The notes beneath the pieces were generated by a model, which saw only the letters and a program-made list of their open reading frames with translations, searched no databases and was not told the DNA's origin. Positions 54,266-64,000 of a stretch of 64,000 nt of DNA are shown piece by piece. The DNA lies in contig JALDNG010001334.1 of assembly GCA_024349245.1 (NCBI GenBank), positions 27,221 through 91,220 of the forward strand. The letters run 5' to 3'. The translations under genes were made by a program, and so were the position numbers. Source of the DNA: Neodontobutis hainanensis. Lineage: Eukaryota > Chordata > Actinopteri > Gobiiformes > Odontobutidae. Numbering within the stretch: the first letter of the stretch is position 1; each line of letters opens with the position of its first letter.

Positions 54266-55649
54266 GTATATAGTTTGCAGTGTGTTTTTATGTGTGGATA
54301 TTATTAAAAAATATATATATTTTGTCCCAAAACACTCATTTTGACTATTTTCATATGTAAACCTGCCAATTATTATGGAATATTAATTTTAATATTAATT
54401 TTAATAACTAATATAGTGACATTGTGTGTTCCTCTAGGTGTAAGCTTACAGAAGAGCCCTCATTGCACTTTTTCCAAGTGTTAGTTTGATAAGATGAATA
54501 AATCATTTTAGTGGAATAAAGCGCCTAGATTAACCAACATTAAAACTAGTGTAAAATACTCATTTTACAGATATTCTTTTCAAATTTGAAATGTGAGTAG
54601 TCATCTAGTAATTCTTTTGGCCCACAGTGTGTTTTAGTCCTCAACTACCTGCTGAAGCTATAGACACCTTTATTTTCACTAAATATTTTAGGCGAGCACA
54701 CAAAAGTTAATTTTTGTGTGTTCCAAAGTGTATAAAATTTTCTCAGTAATACTTAGAGAGATTCTGACTGCTCTGAGTGAAACTAGAGATTGTTACCTTT
54801 ACAAAGAGCCCACACTTGTAATTAAATTCCAGGGGGTTCAATAACAGCAATCCTTTTAATTTGGAGAGGTCCCATTACACGCAATACAGCGAAAATGACC
54901 GAAAGTATGAACAGGTCTTTAAAAACGAAGAGTCCCCATTTTTGGGGAGTTTGAGTAGTCCTAAACAAGACATTCACTATATGGGCATGCCGTACATCAA
55001 AATGCTCACGGAAACTCCTCTACACTATCATCAAGCCATTTCCAATGGGGGGGGGAAACCGAGCAGAGCTGGTGCTGCAGAGAGGACAGTGAACCACAGG
55101 CTGCGGCCAAGCAGACCGACCCAGACCGTACACACGAATTAAAAGACTAGCGCTTTCACGGAGGATATACAGTAATAATTTTTTCATTCATTCATTCATT
55201 CAGTCAAATTAAAATAAAAGGAGATCCACAGAAAAGTGACTCAGAGCTAACATGTAGGCTGTGGCAACAGTGAGTGTTTGTGTTATTGATATCTTTTAAT
55301 AAACATTTTTAAAAATCTCTAAAATGAATTAATATAATACTGTAATTGTAAAAAAAAAAAATAACAAATCTTTTGTTTTGCCTAAGATGACCAGAGAAAG
55401 TGGCCGTAACCTTAACCAGTCGCTGCAGGTGAGCAGGCAAAACAGGAGAAGCACAAGTGAGTTTGAATACTGTGAAGCTTTTGTGTGTTTAGTTTAGTTT
55501 TATTCTTTATTTCTCAGGCACCATGTACAAATATATTAATCTCACAAGAAAAGATATGTTTTGTACAAGATTTAGAACTTCAGGCTGTCTAGGAGTTGAT
55601 TCCATTGTTTGATGGTTTGAAATGAAAAGTTGTGCAAAGGCAGAGCATC

Positions 55650-55868
55650 TTTAAAAGGGCGAGGAGACAAAATTGGAAAACTACAGACTGAATAGTTTGT
55701 TAAACGTGGACTACAAAATTTTGGCAAAAATACTAGCAAACTGGTTGAAAAGAGTCACAGGTAGATTGGTATCACACATACAGGCATACAGCATACCAGG
55801 TAGAGACATTTCAGAAACAACATTATCCATTAAGTGCATTCTCGCACATGCACAACACAAAAGAAATA
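55650..55868 (+). mobile_element. LINE reverse-transcriptase fragment (copy 3)
   Basis: Same orphan RT piece as at 7470 and 37418. Confidence 0.7.
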
Positions 55869-56175
55869 GATGTCAGCATGTTTATTGTTTGTTTATTTTT
55901 TGTTTATATACATGTTTATTCTCTCAGTCCCCATCAGACAGTGTGCATGACCTGAAGAAGACGAAAATAAGGTCGAAACGTCCAAGCGCACTGTCAATAA
56001 ATATGCATGCAAACCTAACAACAGGAGAAAAAAATAAATAAAAATAAAGTAAAATAAAATATTAAAACTGATTTGGTGTGATTTACTATATAGTGTATAG
56101 TGTAAAATTGATGCTTTGTCTTAGCTCAAATTGACATTATGATGTGATTCAGCCTAGATTTAATTTTGTGGGAAG

Positions 56176-57085
56176 ATGGAGGATGACAAAACTGTGAGCC
56201 CCGATGCTTCTTCGTCTACAAGGTAACAACACTAACAGTTGTACTGGCCAAAACCACAACCAATGTTTTAGTATTAGTATAATTGTGTTCAACACAACTA
56301 CTACTACTACTATTATTATTACCAATTTTACCATGTACTATTTATTTTTTTTTTGTTCTGTAGCTCTGCAGGTGGCAATGTGGGTCAAGAAAAGCCCAAA
56401 CTTGTTCTCAAGGAAGCGTTAGAAAGAGCGACTGGGGACATGTTGTTTCTTCAGGAAGAGATGAAAAAAAAAAAAGAAATCTCTACCATTTGCTTGACAG
56501 ATTTCAGGCATTACTGTCAAGCTTTGCTTATAACAGAGACCACTCTCAGTGGGAGGATTTCAAAATTGTGGTGAGTATATATATATATTTGACAACATTT
56601 AAGTCTAACATTTTGTGGATAGTTTCTAAGCCAAATGCATTACATAATAGCACATGTAATGTGCGCCTTAAGCACTATCGACTGTCCTAAGTGCCTAAAC
56701 TTGTTTCATATTTACATTTTACATTTATTCATTTAGCAGGCGCTTTTATCCAGCGACTTACATTGTTCTACAGTAATTACCAGTGTGGCCCAAGGACACA
56801 ACGACAGTATGAACTGTGGGGAAAGTGGGAATCATACCAACTACCTTTGGTTTGAAAGACGACTGCTCTACCCACTGAGCTACTACCGCTTACAATATAC
56901 ATTTACAAGTGGCTTACAATCTATTTTCCTTTGTTATGTATTTATTTTTTATTTGCTCATTTCTCAACACACATGTCTCCATCACTCAGGTTCAGGAGTG
57001 GCTGGGGCGTATCCCTGGCCTGTCAACAGGATGCACACTACAAGTTGGTGGACAGTCAGTGATGTTAACTGCTGCGACTGAACAG
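56176..57085 (+). pseudogene. KMT5A-like SET gene, exons 1-3 only (copy 3)
   Basis: Exons 56176-56222, 56364-56570 and 56990-57085. The exon 2 end reads AAAATTGTG|GTGAGT, phase 0, which fits exon 3 and suggests the GACG of copies 1 and 2 is a base-calling variant. The A-run in exon 2 is too long (12), breaking the frame. It is truncated in intron 3 at 57170 by telomere-like repeat, at the same base as copy 1. The dispersed repeat of intron 2 is at 56712-56890. Confidence 0.6.
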
Positions 57086-57170
57086 GTAATTAAAGTTTTT
57101 TTTTTTTTTAATGTTTTGGTAATTATATTATGTGATACTTTTTACTGAGGTCATTTAGTTGTCTCCAATA

Positions 57171-57328
57171 GGTTAGGGTTAGGGTTTAGGGTTAGGGTTG
57201 GTTAGGGTTAAGTGTAAGGGTTGGTTAGGGTTAAGTGTAAGGGTTGGTTAGGGTTAAGTGTAAGGGTTAGGGTTAGGGTTAAGTGTAAGGGTTAGGGTTA
57301 GGGTTAAGTGTAAGGGTTAGGGTTAGGG
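57171..57328 (+). repeat. Interstitial telomere-like tract (copy 3)
   Basis: As at 8987-9121 but with one more higher-order unit containing GTTAAGTGTAAGG. Confidence 0.9.
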
Positions 57329-58610
57329 TATAGGGTAAAAACCCATGCCCTCACCACCGACTTGAATTACTCCGGCTAGGAAGGGTGTAGAGGGCTGAAA
57401 TTTTGTGAGCGTGCTCCCCTCGTTGTGAGCTTTCCAACGAGGTGTCATACGTTGGGCCGGGACCTCGGGAAGGTCATGACCCAAAATTGACCTTTTGCTC
57501 ATCACCGGCTTGAATATTTCCAGCTAGGAAAAGCGTGGCGCTGAGATTCGGTGAGCCTGTTCCTCGCCGAGGGCTGTCCGCAGAGGGTCGTACGTCCGAG
57601 TGAGAGCTACGGTCCCGGAGTTGTGGTGAGTCGGGGTCCCCATTGTAAGTCAATGGGGCGTGCGGAGTGTGAAATTTGCCAAAGTGTTTCCCGCCAAATC
57701 CGCTCCAGGGAAAGTGCTTAGGAGCGCGTTTGGGCCATTTGGAGTCGACGGGACCCCCTTTGAAAGTGTTTTTGCAATACCGGGCCGACCTGAAGGTGGC
57801 GCTGTGGAGCGGGAGTGCTGGGAGCGGGTGGAGGGCCACGCGGGGTGTGGTGTGAATGGTGTGAGTGGGTTTGGTTAAGGTTAGGCCCTCGGCTGGGCTC
57901 TTAGTCGAAGTCAGAGGGGAGGGTCAGAACTGGTTATAGGTTAGGGTTAGCGTTAGGGTTGGGGACATGGTATAGGGTAAAAACCCATGCCCTCACCACC
58001 GCCTTGAATTACTCCGGCTAGGAAGGGTGTAGAGGGCTGAAATTTTGTGGCGTGCTCCCCTCGTTGTGAGCTTTCCAACGAGGTGTCATACGTTGGGCCG
58101 GGACCTCGGGAAGGTCATGACCCAAAATTGACCTTTGCTCATCACCGGCTTGAATATTTCCAGCTAGGAAAAGCGTGGCGCTGAGATTCGGTGAGCCTGT
58201 TCCTCTCGCCGAGGGCTGTCCGCCAGAGGTCGTGCGTCCGAGTGAGAGCTACGGTCCCGAGTTGTGGTGAGTCGGGGTCCCCATTGTAAGTCAATGGGGC
58301 GTGCGGAGGTGTGAAATTTGCCAAAGTGTTTCCCGCCAAATCCGCTCCAGGGAAAGTGCTTAGGAGCGCGTTTGGGCCATTTGGAGTCGACGGGACCCCC
58401 TTTGAAAGTGTTTTTGCAATACCGGGCCGACCTGAAGGTGGCGCTGTGGAGCGGGAGTGCTGGGAGCGGGTGGAGGGCCACGCGGGGTGTGGTGTGAATG
58501 GTGTGAGTGGGTTTGGTTAAGGTTAGGCCCTCGGCTGGGCTCTTAGTCGAAGTCAGAGGAGGGTCAGAACTGGTTATAGGTTAGGGTTAGCGTTAGGGTT
58601 GGGGACATGG
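57329..58610 (+). repeat. Subtelomeric satellite, two monomers
   Basis: Monomers start at 57329 and 57971. The first superunit has three monomers here, so one monomer was gained or lost since duplication. The second monomer is cut at GGGGACATGG by the LINE. Confidence 0.95.
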
Positions 58611-59009
58611 TTTTTTTGTCTTTTATTTATCAAAAGGTACAAAATTTAAAAGAAAGTTTTTAAACATACATTCAAAAGCAATATTTTATACAAAATCATA
58701 TTTTCAACAAAGGTTTGTTTTTTTTCACTACTAGATTCCATGAAGTTTTAACTTAAACATTCTTTGACCATGTTAACTCAAAATTCCTTATTTGTTCATT
58801 CCGGGCAAGTGTCTATTTTCTTCTACTTTGGATTTCCCTTTAAGAGGTAGTGCCATTTGCAGTACATTTTTTGTTTTCCCATAATTTACATAGCAAGAGA
58901 CTTTTGTACATTTTGCAAAAAAACACTGAGCTCTACATGTACATCAAAAACATATCTATTCTTTACTCTACATGGTGATATGATTTTTTTTTTTTTTTTT
59001 TTTTGTTCA

Positions 59010-62000
59010 GAAATTTATGTCAATTGTCCACTCCCGTGACCTTGATGAAGGTATTGTTGGTCTGAAAAAGGTCCAGGAAACTGTTATGCGTGTGAGTAAA
59101 TAAGTGTATGAGGTGTGTTCTTACCAATCCTTTGTATATGGTCCAATGGTCTACGGTTCTTTTTTCATATAAGTGGATATTCCTTACTATGAGTATGGTG
59201 TGTCTTGCCATGGCCAATAGAAGGTTGATGACTGCTGTGTTGTTCGGGGTTGTTTTGGGGTTCCAAAAAGATAAGCCATATTCCGTTCAGGGTCCTTCCG
59301 TGAGTCGTTGGTGGGGAGTTTTAGGCCGAATCTCCGTGCCAAGAGGTCTTCTACTCGGGTCCAGAAGTGTTTGATGATCGGGCAGAGGGCCATGAGGTGC
59401 AGGAGGTCTTCGGAGTCCACTGCACACTGGGCATTCTCTGCCGTACTCCGCTGGGAATATCTTGTGTAGTGTTGTGCATGTGTATATTATTCTGTGTCTA
59501 AATTTTAAGTCAGTGTTACTGACCGCTGGTGCGGTGTACCAATTTTGTATGTTGGCCCAGATGGATGCTGTGTCTTGTGTCGGGAATGTTTGTGACCATG
59601 TGTTCTCAGCGGCTGGTCTTTTGAATACTTTAGGCAGTAGTATCTCATACGCTTGACGGGTTCTGATCCCGCTTAACCTTACATTTTTCCCTCTGATGTG
59701 CACTGTAAAGTCCAGTCTGGGTTCCTCTCCTGGGTCTTTGCTAGGTACCGGCCCTGTCACTGTTGTATTCCACCTGTTCTCAACTGATTCCTTTACCCTT
59801 TGCAACATGTTTTGTATTGAAGCTCTTCTGAAACTTATGTTGGCTCTTCTAAAGCTTTCTCTTATTCTGTTTATGTCAATGTCCCCTTTTTTATCTAAAA
59901 CGTCTCCTAAATGTTTCAATCCGGCCTTCTCGTAAAGTCCGCTGTATATCATTTCTCCTCCGTCTGAGGCCTGTCTGAGGAGGTCTGGGTTGTATCTTAA
60001 AGGCAATGCCCTGAGTTGTGTTGGGGTATGTATCACTATTTCCGCTTTTTGTCTGATTTCTTGCCATGCCTCCCATACCTCCCTCTCAAAACACCTATTC
60101 TGCTTCCTACATTTCTTGGTAGTAATTGGCACAGATTGTTTAACTCATAATTTGAGATGCTTTTTATGCTGTTCTCCAGAAATCCCTTCCATGGCGCTGT
60201 ACATGTGGGACTGAGCATTTTGCTCAAGAGTTTTATTCTTAATGCTTTCTTTTTTGTCGCTATGTCGCTCAGATTTAGGCCTCCATCTTTGTCCTTTCCT
60301 ATTATTGTTTTGATTGCAATTTGTCCCTGTTTCTTTTCCATAGAAAATTATTTATGAGTTGGTTGAATTTTTGATGGTTTCTTCTGGCATGTCATACACC
60401 GTTAGTACATGTATTAATTTCGATGTGCATAGTGCATTGAACACTAACACTTTACCTTTTATTGTCAATTTTCTTAATTTCCATGAGTTTAATATTTTTT
60501 CTACTTTCTGAATCATTTCCTCCCACCTTTTGTCCTTGCACTGGTCTTCCTCCTTTCCCATTAGTATTCCCAGAACCTTATATGCCCCTGTCACTGTTTT
60601 AAGATTCCATTTGTTCGTTTCTTCTTTCGTTGTACATAAGCGCTATTTGTGTCTTTTCAAAATTTACTTCGCACCTGAGGCCATACAGTACACATTTAGC
60701 TCATGTATGGCAGCATTTAAGCTGTCCATGTCTCTTACTATTAAATTTGTGTCATCTGCATATTGCAGGATTTTACATTGTTCTCCGCTTGGCATTTCGA
60801 TTCCTATTATGTCATTATTTTTCTTAATCATTTCTGCTAGTGGCTCGGCTGCTAGGCTGTATAAAAGTGAGGACAAGGGCATCCCTGCCTCACTGATCTT
60901 TTCAGTGGAAAAGCTCCGGTTAAAAATCCATTGCATTTTATTCTGCTTTTCGCACTTCCATATAGCACTTTTAACCAATTTATGAATCTCGCCCCAAAGT
61001 TGCATTCCTTCAGAACTTCCCACAAAAACTGATGCTCCACCCTGTCGAATGCTTTGCTAAAATCAACGCTTACGTGTATTCCTGCCGTGTTATGCATATG
61101 TTTGAGAATATATTTCATTGATAATGTAGTGTCTGAAATGTCCCTTCCCGGTATGCTGTATGCCTGTGTATTTGAAACCAATTTGCCAATGACTTTTTTC
61201 AGTCTGTTTGCTAGTGTTTTTGTTAAAATTTTGTAGTCCACATTTAATAAACTTATTGGTCTGTAGTTTTCTAGTTTTGTTTCCTCCCCTTTTTTGAAGA
61301 GGAGGGTTACTACACTTATTGCAAAGGATGTTGATGTTCTATTTTCTTTTTCTATGTCTGTATACTGTGTGTAGAATAGGTGCCAGCTGGTGCATGAATT
61401 TTTTGTAAAATTCTGCTGTTAGTCCATCTACTCCAGGGCTCTTGTTGTTATTCAAGCATTTGATAGCTATTTTTAACTCATCTATGGTGATAGGAGCGTC
61501 GCATTCCTCTGCCTCCGCCTTTTCCAATTTCCTGTCTAAATTTTTTATTGTTGTGTCTAAGTAGTTTTGTGATATTCCCCTTGAGTTAAATAAGTTTGAA
61601 TAGAAATTTTCTACTTCTTCTAGAATGTCCTCTGTTTCTGTTTTTCCTCACCTGTACCGCTGCTTACTAGTTTCTGTATGTATTGTTGTGTTTGTCTTTG
61701 TTTTTCTAATCCAAGAAAAACGCTGTTGATCTTTCACCTTCGACTGTGTATTGAGCTTTTGCTCTTACCATTGCACCTCTGCACTTTACTATTTCTTTTT
61801 GCTCTAGACTTGCTTTCAATGTTTGATATTCCTCATCTACCTCCCCTTCATTTTCAGCTAACTTATCACTTAAGCTTATTAATCTTTCTCTCATTATCCT
61901 TTCTTCCTCATTTTCTCTCCACCTCTTTTTTTTGCTAAAATTTATTGCCATCTTTTTTATGCGTGTTTTTGTTTGTTCCCACCATTCTAAAGTGCTATTT

Positions 62001-62815
62001 AGTCCCTCCATCTCAGTTTTCAATTCTTTCAGCAGTCCTTCTATCTGTTTTATGAATAAATTGTCCTCTAGTAGGGAGTTGTTCATTGCCCATAGTCCTC
62101 CATTTCTTCGAGCCCCTGATGTTACTAGGTTCACTGATAGTCTGGCGTGGTCGCTTAAACTTGACCATGTATATTGCGCACCACCCAGTGTGCGCACTAG
62201 GTTTGCAGAAAACAGACAGAGGTCAATTCTTGATTGCTTTAGTCTTCCTAATGCTACCTGTCTCCGTGAGAAAGTTCGTTTGTTTATATTTTGGCTTCTC
62301 CAGGCGTCTATTAGGCCTGTACTGCTCATTATGTTTTGGAGTTCTGTTCTACTTGTGTCATATTTATATGTATTGTTTTTGCTTATGTCTAGTTTGCTGA
62401 GTGTAGTATTGAAGTCTCCTATTATGATTGTTTTGTCATTAATGAAGTTTGCTATGTGTATAAAAAAATCCCTTCTTTCTGTTTCATTGTTTGGTGCGTA
62501 TATGTTGATTAGCCTTAATTTAGATTGACCTGTGAAATCTAGGACTAATAATCGCCCTTGCTGACCTGAATATATTAAAGACGGGGTCCCTAGGGGACCT
62601 GGCTTTACTATTGTTGCCACCCCGCTTGATTTTGCAGTCCCTAAGGCTGCGTATACAGTTCCCACCTGCATTGCTTCTACTGCCTGTATGTGTTCCTGCC
62701 CCCACCATGTTTCCTGCAGGCACAGAATGTCCCACTTGCAAGCATGTATGACGCTGTATGTTCTTAATTGGCTACGCAAGCCTCGGGCATTCACGGAGAC
62801 TAGGGACTGAGTCAT
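59010..62815 (-). pseudogene. LINE ORF2 (copy 2), frame-broken
   Basis: ATG at 62815. The endonuclease part is open to 61706 and the same motifs are present (QETWW, GDFNTTL, SDHARLSV, FSKAFDRV, QYADDTNLIV). Open from 60132 to 59287 across the point where copy 1 breaks (RGKNVRLSGIRTRQAYEILL). Breaks near 61700, 61300, 60870, 60650, 60350 and 60110 are mostly one-base indels in runs. Confidence 0.8.
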
Positions 62816-62846
62816 GCTGAGGGGCTTGGAGAGTTTCACCTAAATC

Positions 62847-64000
62847 TTATTTATGTTTCTTTGTAGCTTTTCTCCCCCCTTCATTTTCGAAGTGTCTTTT
62901 CTTTTGTTCAGTTGTTTCTGAATCCATTGGCATTGGTTCTGCCTCAGTTCCGTGTGTATTTTCAGCGACGGATGGAGCTGGACTTAAGCGCACTGGTGTT
63001 AGGATGTGAGCTTTTGATATTTGTGCTACACGTACATTACGCTGTTCTAATTGCACTTCAGGGGTTTTCCCGGGGTGTTTCCCACTTCAGTGCTCAATTT
63101 CCCCTCCATATTGTTTTGCTCATTCCTTTTCTCCGCTTTTTCCCTCAGCTCCAGGCTTTTGCTTCTGCGCGGTCTGGGAGTTCGGCTCCCTTCGGGCCGC
63201 CCCGTCCGGGGTAGAGCGTGGTGCCGGTCCACTGTTCCCCCTTCCCGGGTTCAACCTCCGTCGCTGTGGCCTTGGGGTAAGGCTCTGTTTTGCCCCTGGC
63301 TAGGAGTCAGGCGAGAAGCCGTCTCTCTGTCCCGCTCCTGCACAGGCGCCTCCACACACCATGACGTTCTGCTCGTTTCTGCCTCCTCCTCCGTGAAGAG
63401 GTGTTGATATATCTGCTCTAAACTCCTACTGCCCCCCTCCCTCTCAGCCAGCCCCTCACATGTATTTGAATCCCCCTCTCCGTGATCCCCTGTAAGATTA
63501 GTGTTGTTTTCCCTATTGTGTGTTCTGCGTTCTGTGCATTCCCTCGCGTAATGGCCTTGATTTCCACATTTTCTACATAGAAATTCTGGGCAGTCTCTAT
63601 ATACGTGGTCTGGCTGTAAACACCCTCTGCACACTTTAATTTGTCTATCGTGTATGACTCTGAAAAACTCTGGACCAGCCGCTGTGATGGCGTGCGGTCG
63701 GCAGTGATTTAACAGTGTCAGTGAACTTTACCTTCACGTATCTGGTCCCATCTGCCACGTCCGTTCCCGGCCACAGTCTCCGCCGTACTCTGGACACCGC
63801 CGTGACTCCCCAGGCTTTCAGCTTGTCCTGGATTTCCCCGTCCTCAATATAGACCGGTAGTCCCATGAAAGACACCACCAGTTCGTCTTGTGTGATTTCT
63901 TTGCCGTGGATTCTGGCTTCTCCCACTCGAAAGCCATCTAAAAGTTTTCCTTGGCTTGAGCTGATGTCACGGTCGCCGTATTTGTCCATGTTTATCATTC
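62847..64000 (-). pseudogene. LINE ORF1 (copy 2), partial
   Basis: The N-terminus lies outside the window. GLPVYIEDGEIQDKLKAWGV, then both CCHC knuckles (63634-63530) and the basic C-terminus to a stop at 62847. Frame breaks at about 63640 and 63250-63060. Confidence 0.75.

Larger units (their letters stand above)
58611..64000 (-). mobile_element. Tx1-like LINE (copy 2), 5' end beyond the window
   Basis: Nearly identical to 11042-16600, with the same insertion junction and 3' end. ORF1 and ORF2 are described separately. Confidence 0.85.

Overview
The window looks like subtelomeric DNA from a teleost fish. The reasons are: a Tx1-clade LINE of the type common in fish, a KMT5A-like SET-domain gene with canonical GT-AG introns, a hAT/ZBED-type transposon remnant, fish tRNA-SINE-like repeats, a long (CA)n tract, and (TTAGGG)n tracts mixed into a CpG-rich satellite. 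It is not prokaryotic and holds no rRNA, tRNA or CRISPR locus. No known virus gene could be identified.

Layout. (1) 1-8986: block A, copy 1. It holds LTR-like sequence, two candidate exons of an unidentified host gene on the minus strand, a hAT remnant, two 21-bp minisatellite patches with perfect palindromes, the 3' part of an unrecognised minus-strand gene (called gene U here), and exons 1-3 of the SET gene. (2) 8987-11041: telomere-like tract plus three satellite monomers. (3) 11042-16892: near full-length Tx1-like LINE on the minus strand. (4) 16893-30690: about 21 satellite monomers of roughly 638 bp, broken by three internal telomere-like tracts and ending in variant monomers. (5) 30697-32862: 21-bp minisatellite. 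(6) 32905-41300: block A, copy 2, the fullest version: gene U with a TATA box on the minus strand, and the SET gene with all seven exons on the plus strand. (7) 41450-48230: mosaic of LINE fragments, a satellite variant, and scattered, partly inverted scraps of gene U and other unrecognised coding pieces. (8) 48231-57170: block A, copy 3, nearly identical to copy 1. (9) 57171-64000: telomere-like tract, two satellite monomers, and a second copy of the same LINE insertion, cut by the window edge. Positions 1-16700 and 48241-64000 are therefore two copies of one superunit with an offset near 48.24 kb.

Copies 1 and 3 share the same internal deletions and the same truncation of the SET gene by TTAGGG repeats, so they descend from one rearranged ancestor. 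Copy 2 keeps the older arrangement. Indels between copies concentrate at homopolymers and CpG-rich motifs, which suggests unpolished long-read sequence. Many apparent frameshifts may therefore be sequencing errors rather than decay.

Most promising items: the SET gene and gene U as a divergently oriented two-gene module, present three times with extra shattered copies, and the repeated joining of unique sequence to telomeric repeat.
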